From contig JACRLO010000007.1 of the NCBI GenBank assembly GCA_016235245.1, positions 1 to 64,000 of the forward strand: a DNA stretch of 64,000 nucleotides. The letters run 5' to 3'. Below are positions 17,271 to 26,111 of this stretch, piece after piece. The position numbers and the translations under genes are program-made. Under the pieces are notes generated by a model that had not been told where the DNA came from, ran no database searches, and saw only the letters and a list, made by a program, of their open reading frames with translations. This stretch comes from Nitrospirota bacterium (lineage in GTDB: Bacteria > Nitrospirota > Thermodesulfovibrionia > Thermodesulfovibrionales > UBA6898). Numbering within the stretch: position 1 is the first letter of the stretch; each line of letters opens with the position of its first letter.

Positions 17271-17389
17271 GGTTTGCAATACTCCTCAATTATTTTCCCA
17301 ACGAATTAATTGCAGATAGTATATTTCATTGTGCTGGCGTTCGCCAATTAGCAACTACAGGTCAGGGGGATAGAAGAACAGATTCCGCT
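17271..17389. other. Intergenic gap with nothing recognisable
   Basis: 119 bp between the zinc-ribbon gene and the sigma-like gene. Apart from the ribosome site of the former I see no terminator, RNA gene or ORF. Confidence 0.3.
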
Positions 17390-18076
17390 TTAGCGATATA
17401 TCACAATCTCACCGGTTTCGGCATCCTGCGCAATCCTATCCCCTCTTCTTTTTTCTCCGGAGTACAAATAATCATCCAGTGAATAGGCGACTGTCGGTCT
17501 GAGGCCTCTGCCTGCATATTCCAGTGTCTTGAACAGATACCGGATAAATGAGCCTGAATAGCGGTACCGGCGGATACAGCCCTCAATATGTTTCAGAAGC
17601 AGATCGTCAAGTCCTTGCCAGCATGATATCCTTGGGTGCTGTTCGATCCACTGATCGATAGTAAGCCTAACCAGTTTAATAATTTCCTGTTTGGCAGCTA
17701 CGTTCCCTTTTTGTGCAATTCTAACCAGCGCAATGCTGATGGTATCCCGCACTTCTTTATCCTGTTTATCCGCCGGAGAGAGAAAGGTATAAAGTTTGTC
17801 CTGATATTTTTTCAGGATGATCTCAACTGCCCTTTTATCTCTGAAACATCGTGGACGCCTGCCCCTGCGTGATGACTGCCATCTTCTCTGTAATTTACGG
17901 TCCAGGGCCCTGGTAATTCTGTCCCAATCTACGCTGCCTGTTTCTGTTCTGATATTTTTCTGCGCGAAACGATAAACCTGCGGGGCATTGTGCAGTATCC
18001 AGGAACTATTAAATGTTGAGGGTTGTATCGTTTCCAGAAGACTGTTTATGGTCTTAACAGCAGCGGAAAAGTTCAT
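17390..18076 (-). CDS. Orphan protein with possible sigma-70 region 2-like domain
   Basis: 228 residues, not confidently recognised. Residues ~60-80 are very basic (RRWQSSRRGRRPR). Residues ~123-190 (GNVAAKQEIIKLVRLTIDQW, DDLLLKHIEGCIRRY, SFIRYLFKTLEYAGRG) match the helical pattern of sigma-70 region 2. The following SLDDYL ... GDRIAQD resembles the SLD..GD..AD linker after region 2 in sigma factors. There is no region 4 helix-turn-helix, so a normal sigma factor is unlikely. It starts 15 nt after the hsdR stop, in the same direction. It may be a degenerate sigma relative or a small DNA/RNA-binding protein. Confidence 0.6.
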   Translation of the reverse strand: MNFSAAVKTINSLLETIQPSTFNSSWILHNAPQVYRFAQKNIRTETGSVDWDRITRALDRKLQRRWQSSRRGRRPRCFRDKRAVEIILKKYQDKLYTFLSPADKQDKEVRDTISIALVRIAQKGNVAAKQEIIKLVRLTIDQWIEQHPRISCWQGLDDLLLKHIEGCIRRYRYSGSFIRYLFKTLEYAGRGLRPTVAYSLDDYLYSGEKRRGDRIAQDAETGEIVIYR

Positions 18077-18091
18077 GTGGCAACGAACGCC

Positions 18092-21000
18092 TTATCTCTG
18101 CGCCGCTCCACCATAAACACTTCTGCCTTCGCCGTAGTAGCTCTCATAAACATGCTCAAACAGGGTTGTGCATTTTAACTGATATAACGCTTTCGAATAG
18201 GCACGAGGCAGGCCATCATCAAGAACATCTTCGATCTGAATACGCACCTGTGCACGGGTTGATGATCTCGTGCGCCAGTCCAGAACAAGCAGGGCCTTCA
18301 GCCTCTCCAGCAACAACCGGGCGACCTTTCTGACCTCCTCGCGCTCTTCAATTGCCAGCTCCGGCCCCGGCCTGGTAAGTATATCGAAGATAGTCAGTTC
18401 CTCATCAGTCAGGTGCTCGCGTACATGCCGCGTCTGCTCTTCACTGAGAATCTGTGACATTGCGAGCAGTTCGCGGAAGATCTCTTCGATGTTTCGACTG
18501 CCATTGTTGTAACTCTCGATGAGTTCCTGAAACTTCGTCAGATAGTCTGTTCTGGTGCGGTTCAGCCGTACCATCCTCTCAAGCTGGGCACGTACTGCTG
18601 CCTTGAGCCGTTGAACATCTGTATTGGTCGGCTGCGTTTTTTCAAAGCGTTTCCGAAGGGCCTCAAAGTCTATAAGGGAAAGATTGACAGCCCCCATATA
18701 GGGCTCTGATTCTTCGCTAATGCGGAATGGATCAGATGCGATGGATTCATCAAGAAGCGCCTTAATACCCAGCATAACCGCTGAGATGTCCGGCGGCTCA
18801 GTCGTGCCGCGGACAACCTCGGCAATTGCACGCAGGCATGCGCTTTGTGATGCAAATTCAAAAGCAACAGGGTCAGGCTTTACCGCACGATACAATCCAT
18901 TTACCAGCCCCTCCTTTGCAAGCAGCTCCCTGCGCAGATTCTCCGGCGCCATGAAACAATCTGCTGCTTGAGCAATGGCCCCTGCCCGCTCGAAATTTGC
19001 GGCCGGTATCGCTTCAATCTCTGACAGGTTTACGCCTTGGCGCAAACAAAATTCAGAAGCCTCTTTCAGCGCAGTCCGGAGTTCTGCAACCAACTCTTTC
19101 TTGTCTCGCACCGGCATTGCTCCGCCCTGACCTTTTCCGTAGATCGCCAGCGCCTTTTCGAGGGAAGCAAACACATTGGCATAGTCAACGATCATGCCGC
19201 TCTTCTTTTCGGGAAAGACCCTGTTTGCACGGGCAATCGCCTGCATCAGGGAATGGTTGCGCATGGGCTTATCGAGATAGATGGTAGAACAGCTCGGCGC
19301 ATCAAAGCCGGTCAGCCACATGGCGCAGACAAATACCAGACTCAAGGGATCAGCCGGGTCTTTGAACTTTTCATCAAGCGGCTCGTCATTCATGCGCTTC
19401 CGGTGCGGTACGATATCGAGGCTGAGCTCTTTCATCTGCTCGATCTCATTCTGTCCCGGAGAAACGATCAAGGCCATGTCTGCAGTTGTCAGCACCTTCA
19501 GCCGCGCATCCAGTTCCTGTCGCCTCTCATCCGGCAGTCCTGCCGCATCCAGTTCCTTCTCGATCCGCGCTCGATCTTCCTGCCAATATTTCCTGACCTT
19601 GTCATACATACGCAATGCCGTGGCCTTATCAATTGAAACGACCATGGCTTTGCCCTGAAAGCCCCTGCCAAGAAAATGCTGCACTATGTCCTTTGCAATC
19701 ACCTCAAGCCGCTCGTCCCGGGTAATAAGGTGATACTGCCTGCCGAGTTCCTGCTCCAGCCTCTTTTCAGCCTCTTCGCTCAGTTCCGCAGCTTCGACAA
19801 GTTCGTATATATCATCGTTAAGGTTTGGGTTATCCCGATGCAGTTCCGGCGTCCGCTTCTCATAAAAGAGCGGAACCGTAGCCCCATCCTCGACAGACTG
19901 CTGAAAGTCATAGATCGATACATAATCGCCGAAGACCTCGCGCGTCCGCTCTTCTCCTGCAATAAGCGGTGTGCCGGTAAAGGCGAGGAAAAGGGCATTC
20001 GGCAGTGCAGTGCGCATATTGAGCGCCAGCGTGTCGTACTGGCTCCGGTGTGCCTCGTCGGTCAGCACGATCACATCGCGTCTGTCGCAGAGGACTTCTG
20101 GCGTCTGGAACTTGTGAATGAGCGTGAAGATGTACCGATGATTTTCGGCCAATAACTGCCGAAGGTGCGCACCGCTTTCTGCATGGCAGACCTTGCTTTC
20201 TGTCTCGCTCACTGCACCGCAGGCCTTAAAGGTCCTTGCGATCTGGTCATCCAGCTCTGTGCGGTCGGTTATCACAACAAAGGTCCAGTTTCCCGGCACC
20301 TTGCGCATGATCTTCTGCGCAAAGAAGACCATCGAAAAGCTTTTGCCAGCACCCTGCGTCTGCCAAAATACTCCGCCCCTGCCATGACCTGCCTGCCTTG
20401 CATTGAGCGCTGCGATTATGGCGTTGTTCACGCCAAGCACCTGATGGTTCTGTGCCAGCACCTTTACCAGCCCGGCCTTATGCTCGGAAAAAAGTGTGAA
20501 GTTCTCGATAATATCTATCAGGCGTGCAGGTTCACAGGTCCCCCGGATCATGACGTCAAGCGATACCCGGCGCGGCTCGTCTTCCCGCTCAATCCGCTTC
20601 CACTCAAAGAAACGGTTCCAGTCAGCAGTGAGCGATCCGACGCGGCTGTCAGTTCCATTCGAGGCGATCAGGAAGGCGTTATACCAAAAGAGCGCCGGGA
20701 CACCGTTCTGAAGATGCTTGTAGCTCGTGAGGTTATCGTCAAACGCCTGCTTTGCCGGAACACCCGGCTTTTTCAGCTCAATCACAACAAGAGGCAGGCC
20801 ATTCACATATCCGATCAGATCGGGCCTGCAGGTATAGAGCGGCCCGGTGATAGTCATCTGGCTTACGAGCAGAAAGTCGTTCTCTTTCGGGCTGTCCCAG
20901 TTCATAACCTGTACGCGCTCGATCTTCTGCCCGCCGTGCTGGCGGTCAGGTACCGAGACTTTTAATCCGTCTTTTAGCAGTTCCCAAACCTCACGGCTCG

Positions 21001-21265
21001 CTGCCACAGGGCTCATGGCTGAGCGGTCACGGGACATCTCATCAATTGCCGAAGAAATAGCCTCAGGCGGAAGTGTGGGGTTCAGCTTTTCGAGTGCTAA
21101 CAACAGGCGGGAAAGAAGAATTACTTCGCTTTTTGTTTCACGCCCGAGTGTACCTACCGCGCCCAGAACCTCTTCCATCGCTGACACTGTCTGCCAGCCA
21201 AGCTCAGCAAAGAGCTGGATCGCGGGTTGTTCGACAAGGTTGTTTTCAGTATAAGAATGGGTCAT
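18092..21265 (-). CDS. hsdR: Type I restriction enzyme R subunit (endonuclease and translocase)
   Basis: 1057 residues. The N-terminal nuclease motif is LPLVVIELKKPG near residue 135. Helicase motif I is FWQTQGAGKSFSMVFF near 300, DEAH-type motif II is LTDEAHRSQYDTLAL, motif III is LAFTGTPL, and a late motif is AIARANRVFPEK. It cuts unmethylated DNA after ATP-driven translocation, together with HsdM and HsdS. It begins 5 nt after the unclassified gene upstream and is separated from hsdS by four cargo genes. No disruption is seen, so it should be functional. Confidence 0.95.
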   Translation of the reverse strand: MTHSYTENNLVEQPAIQLFAELGWQTVSAMEEVLGAVGTLGRETKSEVILLSRLLLALEKLNPTLPPEAISSAIDEMSRDRSAMSPVAASREVWELLKDGLKVSVPDRQHGGQKIERVQVMNWDSPKENDFLLVSQMTITGPLYTCRPDLIGYVNGLPLVVIELKKPGVPAKQAFDDNLTSYKHLQNGVPALFWYNAFLIASNGTDSRVGSLTADWNRFFEWKRIEREDEPRRVSLDVMIRGTCEPARLIDIIENFTLFSEHKAGLVKVLAQNHQVLGVNNAIIAALNARQAGHGRGGVFWQTQGAGKSFSMVFFAQKIMRKVPGNWTFVVITDRTELDDQIARTFKACGAVSETESKVCHAESGAHLRQLLAENHRYIFTLIHKFQTPEVLCDRRDVIVLTDEAHRSQYDTLALNMRTALPNALFLAFTGTPLIAGEERTREVFGDYVSIYDFQQSVEDGATVPLFYEKRTPELHRDNPNLNDDIYELVEAAELSEEAEKRLEQELGRQYHLITRDERLEVIAKDIVQHFLGRGFQGKAMVVSIDKATALRMYDKVRKYWQEDRARIEKELDAAGLPDERRQELDARLKVLTTADMALIVSPGQNEIEQMKELSLDIVPHRKRMNDEPLDEKFKDPADPLSLVFVCAMWLTGFDAPSCSTIYLDKPMRNHSLMQAIARANRVFPEKKSGMIVDYANVFASLEKALAIYGKGQGGAMPVRDKKELVAELRTALKEASEFCLRQGVNLSEIEAIPAANFERAGAIAQAADCFMAPENLRRELLAKEGLVNGLYRAVKPDPVAFEFASQSACLRAIAEVVRGTTEPPDISAVMLGIKALLDESIASDPFRISEESEPYMGAVNLSLIDFEALRKRFEKTQPTNTDVQRLKAAVRAQLERMVRLNRTRTDYLTKFQELIESYNNGSRNIEEIFRELLAMSQILSEEQTRHVREHLTDEELTIFDILTRPGPELAIEEREEVRKVARLLLERLKALLVLDWRTRSSTRAQVRIQIEDVLDDGLPRAYSKALYQLKCTTLFEHVYESYYGEGRSVYGGAAQR

Positions 21266-21270
21266 GGGCT

Positions 21271-22092
21271 TTACAATAACGCCAACTGCTTTTCATATGG
21301 GATAGGAAACACGCCGATGACCACCCACGGATTCGGAGAAAAACCATGAAATTCTCGCAGCGTTCCGAGAAAAAAGTGCAGATCTGTCTTAAGAAAGGCA
21401 TCGAGATATTTTGCTTTCATCTTGGCAAGAGCAGTTGCCTCATCTCTCTTTGCTGCTTTCAGGCAGTTCCAGTAAAGCTGACCGCACTCCCAATCCAGCA
21501 CCTGAAGTTCACTCTTCCTTCCTGATGCGTCCAGGAACCGGTACGAAAACTCATAGGGAAGCTTCGGGATTAATTGAAAGGTCTTGTTCCATTCATCAAC
21601 AGGAAAAAGCGAGCTCTGTGCTGCCCTGCTGCGCATAGCATCGAGCTTCTTCTGCTTCCATTCACGATCACATGGCTTCCAGACAAAATCCAGAACCTTC
21701 GCAGGTTTAAATGTTGCGAGGGACAGCTTGTTTGTCTTTGCCCCATCCATAAGCGGTTTCAATTGCGAATAAACATTGCCGGACTGAAGCAACAGTCGCC
21801 GCCTCTCTTGCCATTTATGCTCTGTGCCGACGTGGCAAACCGTCTGAATATCATTCGGATCGGTTATGCGGTATGTCTCTGGTCTGTGGTCAGAACGGCT
21901 CTTAATAATTACAGTCTCTATCCAATCAAACTTGTCATACCGATCTTCAGGATGCATTTGCCTAAACGGCACAGGATAGAGCCGAATCCAGGAACCATCC
22001 GCTCGTATTCCGGCAGTGCAGACCAATTCGCCATATTTTTGTGAAAGTGTTGGGTAGGTTTTGACGGTTATGAGGATGCGTTCTTTCGGCAT
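21271..22092 (-). CDS. Conserved protein of unknown function, partner of the DUF488 gene
   Basis: About 273 residues from ATG 22092 (MPKERILITVKTYPTLS). This start lies 7 nt past the stop of the DUF488 gene, which suggests coupling; the longer frame reads back into that gene. Visible features: KYGELVCTAGIRADGSWIRL near residue 18, FKPAKVLDFVWKP near 130, and a conserved-looking end FLKTDLHFFLGTLREF, then NPWVVIGVFPIP. No membrane segment or recognised catalytic motif. I know of no assigned function. Co-transcription with DUF488 inside a restriction locus suggests a defence or nucleic-acid role, which is inference. Confidence 0.7.
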   Translation of the reverse strand: MPKERILITVKTYPTLSQKYGELVCTAGIRADGSWIRLYPVPFRQMHPEDRYDKFDWIETVIIKSRSDHRPETYRITDPNDIQTVCHVGTEHKWQERRRLLLQSGNVYSQLKPLMDGAKTNKLSLATFKPAKVLDFVWKPCDREWKQKKLDAMRSRAAQSSLFPVDEWNKTFQLIPKLPYEFSYRFLDASGRKSELQVLDWECGQLYWNCLKAAKRDEATALAKMKAKYLDAFLKTDLHFFLGTLREFHGFSPNPWVVIGVFPIPYEKQLALL

Positions 22093-22099
22093 GCGCCGA

Positions 22100-22993
22100 T
22101 TACAAATGCCTGGCGGCAAGCGTGAAACTGTCCAGCCGCTCCAGCGCGTTCGCAACAAGCTGCCGATGGCACATTGAAGGTTGCCCCTCATAGCAGGTCA
22201 GAGCTACACGATACCCCTCATGCTCAATCCAGTTCCTGATTTTCTGAAGCGCCGCAGCCTGATGCGGCAGGCAGGCCTGCTCATAGCGTTCAAACAATGC
22301 ATCGTAGTCAGCCTGGGTTTCGAGCTTGCCCCGCTCAGAAGATGCAATGCCGAGCTCAGGCAGATGCTCGTAACGTATACCCACGCCCTCGCATGCCTTG
22401 CTGAGCGAACCCTTTGAGAAACCATATTTCCGGCTAAGCGGATTTCTGCGCACGTCACACAGCAAAGTAACGGACGCCTTAAGCAACTGATTCAGGTACT
22501 GCTCCAGCGTCTTGCCCTCATATCCAATGGTCAGCAAACCGGGTTCAAGTTGCGCAGGGCGCGCAACATCAATCTGAGTGCGGTCAGCCGGATTCGGCAA
22601 TACTCTATCAACAATCGTGCTGCGTGTCGCATAGTAGGGATAGCGGCGATAGACCTCTGCGATAAGTGCATCACCGCGCAGTGCGGAATAGTGGCTGCAG
22701 AACTCTGTTACTGCTTTCTGATCAACAGGTTTTTGGCGTGCTTCCAACTGGCCTGCTTCTGTCAGCGTCCAGCTATCTTCGTCAACAAGCAGACCTGCTT
22801 CGATCATCTTGCGCTTGTCTGCATAGGAAGTGAACGAAAAAGCACCGAAGCGGTACGGCACAAACTCATAGCTCGGTGTTTCTTCATGCTCCATGGTGTA
22901 AAGGAAAAGCAGTTTCTGGAAATCTGTACTGCTCACCTTCTGCCCAAAGGCATCCAGCAGTGTCAACAATAGTCTTCGACGGTTAAATAGCAT
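22100..22993 (-). CDS. DUF488 protein with SocA/Panacea-like N-terminal region
   Basis: 297 residues. Residues ~1-80 (SSTDFQKLLFLYTMEHEE, then YRFGAFSFTSYADKRKMIEAGLL) resemble the helical Panacea/SocA-type domain found in antitoxins. Residues ~150-290 are a DUF488 domain with its typical motifs: TIGYEGKTLEQYL, DVRRNPLSRKYGFSKGSL, GIRYEHLPELGI and LTCYEGQPSMCHRQLVANAL. The C-E and C-H-R residues are the conserved putative active site. DUF488 biochemistry is largely unknown. A promoter lies immediately before the ATG, so this gene and its partner may be expressed independently of the hsd genes. Confidence 0.85.
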   Translation of the reverse strand: MLFNRRRLLLTLLDAFGQKVSSTDFQKLLFLYTMEHEETPSYEFVPYRFGAFSFTSYADKRKMIEAGLLVDEDSWTLTEAGQLEARQKPVDQKAVTEFCSHYSALRGDALIAEVYRRYPYYATRSTIVDRVLPNPADRTQIDVARPAQLEPGLLTIGYEGKTLEQYLNQLLKASVTLLCDVRRNPLSRKYGFSKGSLSKACEGVGIRYEHLPELGIASSERGKLETQADYDALFERYEQACLPHQAAALQKIRNWIEHEGYRVALTCYEGQPSMCHRQLVANALERLDSFTLAARHL

Positions 22994-22998
22994 GATTA

Positions 22999-23027
22999 AT
23001 AATACCTTACGATCAAGTGCATGGCAA
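22999..23027 (-). promoter_or_regulatory. Promoter abutting the DUF488 start codon (leaderless type)
   Basis: On the minus strand TTGCCA (23027-23022), 17-nt spacer, TATTAT (23004-22999), then only 5 nt to the ATG at 22993. There is no ribosome site in that interval. Transcription would start at or within a few bases of the ATG. Confidence 0.5.
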
Positions 23028-23100
23028 ACAGGCTGGGCTGCAAAATTGCGTCCTGCACAGCAGGGGGGGGTCAGAGAAGTTGTGGTCTAAGAAACAAAAA

Positions 23101-23772
23101 TCATGCGGCAGCATAATTTTCAAGTTCGCTAATCCACCAAGCAAAGTGATTGCATTCTCGCCGTATAGTGGCCAGTCCGATTCTGCTTGCTACCATAGGG
23201 CCGTGTACCGTCTTTCGATAAGCAGGGAATAAAGCCTTAATACGCTTTGAAGGTGCATGCTCGGGCCGTTCATTTATGTCTTCAGGAGATGCAAATTCCG
23301 CAAGAACAGCTGCCATTTCTCTTCCTTTTTCAGGTTGAGTCATTGCGCGAGGCAATACATCGGTTGATGCAAAGAGCCAAGCTTCAAATTCATGCAACGT
23401 AAAAAAAGGCAAGAAATTCGTTGCGTGCCCAAAATGAGCTTGAACAGCCGCTTCAACATGTTGCACCCGTTGAATAGCAGGGCCATTTGGTCGCGTACCC
23501 ATGCCGGGGAAATCAGCAGGCAACCCATAGTAGTCGATAAGCGTCGTAACCATCGCGCCTGCCGCACCAATCAGGAGACGCTCCACATCATTTTCAAACT
23601 TGGCGAAATTTGTGACACCACCCTTAAAATTTGGCCCATCTTTAACACGTTTAGTCACTAGTAGTGTTGATGAAAAGAAAAGATCGCTTTCCCAAAAAGC
23701 AGGGGACAGCACATCTTTAACAAACCGCTCCTCCGTCTGCCCCTCGACAAGAATCAGAGCACGCTTGCTCAT
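23101..23772 (-). CDS. DUF4276 (TOPRIM-like) protein, partner of the ATPase
   Basis: 223 residues. It begins MSKRALILVEGQTEERFVKD; the VEGxTEE stretch (residues ~9-15) is the metal-binding glutamate segment of DUF4276/TOPRIM-type proteins. It is followed by VTTLIDYYGLPADFPG and LFTLHEFEAWLFAS-like segments typical of the family. Its ATG overlaps the ATPase stop by 4 nt, so the two are translationally coupled. Pairs of an ABC/OLD-type ATPase with a TOPRIM-like protein occur in phage defence systems. By analogy this would be the effector nuclease, but activity is not shown by sequence. Confidence 0.82.
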   Translation of the reverse strand: MSKRALILVEGQTEERFVKDVLSPAFWESDLFFSSTLLVTKRVKDGPNFKGGVTNFAKFENDVERLLIGAAGAMVTTLIDYYGLPADFPGMGTRPNGPAIQRVQHVEAAVQAHFGHATNFLPFFTLHEFEAWLFASTDVLPRAMTQPEKGREMAAVLAEFASPEDINERPEHAPSKRIKALFPAYRKTVHGPMVASRIGLATIRRECNHFAWWISELENYAAA

Positions 23773-24860
23773 GGTCTAGCGCCTAAGATGTTTTTTTCCC
23801 ACATTTCACCGAGTCCGTAATGATCCAGCCAAGCGCTCATATCAGTGTCGCTGAGATGACGAAAAACACTTTGATTGTCGGCTCGATCTACCGTCCAGAC
23901 CTGTTTCGGCTCGAAATGATTCACGAGCGTAACCGACTGAGTCGCCACCAAGACCTGAGTCCGTGTGGCAGCCGAAGAAAGAAGATCAGCCAGTAGCGTC
24001 ACAGCTGCTGGGTGAAGGCCGAGTTCCGGCTCGTCCAGTAATACTACAGCAGGAAGTTCTGGCTGAAACAATAGCGTGACAAGGCAGATAAAGCGCAACG
24101 TTCCATCAGACAGTGATGAAGCGCTGAAATAAGCATCGCTGCCTTTCTCCTTCCACTCAATCTGTATCTTTGCCTCGTTGAGTCTTGATGGTGCAAGGCG
24201 GAAGCCATCAAAGAAGGGTGCAATCTGACGTACTGTATCTTCAATATTTGCGAGATAATCAGGCTTCTTCTCCTGAAGCCAGTAAAGAAACGCGGCAAGA
24301 TTGTCGGCTTGTGGTCTTAGAAATCGGTTATCTTCTACATCACAGGTTCCTTTAACTGCTGCTGTATCACTTGTATCGTGAAAATGGTAAACACGATAAC
24401 TTTCGAGATCACGCAGCACTTGGCGAGCAGAGATGTGATTTGCATGCCGCAACTGTGACTCCTTCTCTGCAGAGCCAATGTGTTTATCGTATGGCTTCGG
24501 ATAACGTTTCTTTTCATGATAGTAGGCAGTTTCTTCCCACACAATAAGGCTGTCTTGATCGGTCCCACGAAGTTTTACCCTATACGCATTAGAAGTATCT
24601 CCCTCTCCAAATTCAAGGAACAGCTCCATCTCAGGCGACGTTTTTCGGCCAAAATAAAGCAGGTTATCGGCACCGCCTTTAATTGCAGTATAACCGGCAA
24701 GATTTTGTGTCACAAGCTCGCGCAGGAATCTAAAAACCTCTATGAGGTTTGACTTGCCGGCACCATTACTGCCAATGAATACGTTTAGCCCATTAAGCGC
24801 AAGTGTTTGTTCTCGGATAGATTTAAAGTTCTTAATTGTTATTTTTTCAAGTGCTCGCAT
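23769..24860 (-). CDS. ABC/OLD-type AAA ATPase (COG4637-like) of a two-gene module
   Basis: About 363 residues from ATG 24860 (MRALEKITIKNFKSIREQ), preceded by AAGGATGAGG. An ATG three codons earlier is the alternative. Walker A is IGSNGAGKSNLIEVF near residue 30, the signature is SSLSDGTLRFICLVTLL near 250, and Walker B is PAVVLLDEPELGLHPAAV near 275. The final part holds the D-loop/H-loop VLVATQS. SMC-like fold without a long coiled coil. It lies 18 nt after hsdS and overlaps the DUF4276 gene. Confidence 0.88.
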   Translation of the reverse strand: MRALEKITIKNFKSIREQTLALNGLNVFIGSNGAGKSNLIEVFRFLRELVTQNLAGYTAIKGGADNLLYFGRKTSPEMELFLEFGEGDTSNAYRVKLRGTDQDSLIVWEETAYYHEKKRYPKPYDKHIGSAEKESQLRHANHISARQVLRDLESYRVYHFHDTSDTAAVKGTCDVEDNRFLRPQADNLAAFLYWLQEKKPDYLANIEDTVRQIAPFFDGFRLAPSRLNEAKIQIEWKEKGSDAYFSASSLSDGTLRFICLVTLLFQPELPAVVLLDEPELGLHPAAVTLLADLLSSAATRTQVLVATQSVTLVNHFEPKQVWTVDRADNQSVFRHLSDTDMSAWLDHYGLGEMWEKNILGARP

Positions 24861-24878
24861 GGGCCTCATCCTTCATAA

Positions 24879-26111
24879 TTATGCCTTAAATATAGCATGT
24901 TCCATGCCTCCATTTCCCGACAACAGCCGAGGCAGCAGTAGGTCGCGCGTGCGACAAAGGTTTTGGGCTTCGCATTGTAAGACTTGGCACTCGTGGATCA
25001 TTGGCGCCACTAATCTGTCAAAATCAGCGTGTAACTCATTTGGGGCACAGAAGAACTGTATCCGGTTCATATTCTCCTGCGTAATTTTCGGCTGAGCGGC
25101 TCCGGTGATGTATGGCGATATGTCAACGAGAGAAAGACCAAGATAGAGAAAATGCGTCGAGATTGGGGACTTACCTCGCAAAACGTGTGTGTGGTTATTC
25201 GGCCAGAACTTCTCATTTACCAACTGAAGAACTGGCGCGCGATCAGTCGTAATAACAGAACCGTCTTCAGCCATAAGCAGGTATTCTCCATCGAATATGA
25301 AATCATTAACATAGTCGAATACCTTGGCAGCCCCGTAATACGGATATTTCCCCTGTATAGCGGCCCGCTTCATTTTTGAAAGCGGTTTGCGAAGACGGTC
25401 GAAGTTCTCAGCAACCTCGTCAAGCCGTTTAACCTCCCACCCCTTCGGAATCTTGCCAAGAGGCGAGTCGACGAGAGGGATTTTTTCATGGCCAGGGAAA
25501 CGGAAAAGGACGAACCACTCGCGGTAAAGGCTGCGGGCCATCGTCTCCAAAATTCGAATGCGCCGTTGACTGTTCTCTATCAGTTCGTCATAGGCCGACA
25601 GGATGTCAGCGATTCGACGTTGCACAGGAAGTGCGGGAACATCGAGCTCAAGCTCCTTTTGAGCTGTAATACCAATGTAGGGACGAGTTGATTGAGCTGA
25701 AAACGAATTTAGCTGGTCTCGAAAGAATGGCGTTTGGAACGCATACTTCAGATAACTGCTCATCAGCTTGGCTGGGTTGGTCCGGTAGTAAGTGACCTGA
25801 GGCGTCAGCATCACGTAGTCTGGCACTTCTGGCACAATCGCCACCAAACCAATGGTTCCTTTATGTGTCAGCAGCACGTCACCTGTGCGCGCAAAGCCGA
25901 TTCGCAAGGAGTCTCCGAGCGACTTCGGGATTTTGCATGCGCTGCGTAAGTCCACTTGTCCATTTTGAAAATCCCTCGCCATCAAGAATGGAACGCCGTC
26001 ATCGATGTAGTCCGCGGCGGTCGGATGCTTCTCTCCGTGATTTCCGTCTTGAACCTCCAAGATGGCGTTGTCGGCAATGAGGTCTTTGATTTTCCGCCGC
26101 GTCATCCTCAC
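24879..26111 (-). CDS. hsdS: Type I restriction-modification specificity subunit
   Basis: 410 residues with two target-recognition domains. The first covers residues ~1-165 and ends [21 protein letters not shown] central conserved helix follows ([28 protein letters not shown]). The second domain is residues ~220-370, and the second conserved helix ([18 protein letters not shown]) closes the protein. It sets the DNA sequence for methylation and cleavage by HsdM/HsdR. Its ATG overlaps the hsdM stop (ATGA). The recognition sequence cannot be predicted from here. Confidence 0.95.
   Translation of the reverse strand: MRMTRRKIKDLIADNAILEVQDGNHGEKHPTAADYIDDGVPFLMARDFQNGQVDLRSACKIPKSLGDSLRIGFARTGDVLLTHKGTIGLVAIVPEVPDYVMLTPQVTYYRTNPAKLMSSYLKYAFQTPFFRDQLNSFSAQSTRPYIGITAQKELELDVPALPVQRRIADILSAYDELIENSQRRIRILETMARSLYREWFVLFRFPGHEKIPLVDSPLGKIPKGWEVKRLDEVAENFDRLRKPLSKMKRAAIQGKYPYYGAAKVFDYVNDFIFDGEYLLMAEDGSVITTDRAPVLQLVNEKFWPNNHTHVLRGKSPISTHFLYLGLSLVDISPYITGAAQPKITQENMNRIQFFCAPNELHADFDRLVAPMIHECQVLQCEAQNLCRTRDLLLPRLLSGNGGMEHAIFKA

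Noticed and set aside
20165-20965. 266-codon plus-strand ORF inside hsdR
   Set aside because: Antisense to a helicase domain with intact motifs.
23063-23070. Run of eight G between the DUF4276 and DUF488 genes
   Set aside because: Lies in non-coding DNA and has no partner for a quadruplex or hairpin that I can see.
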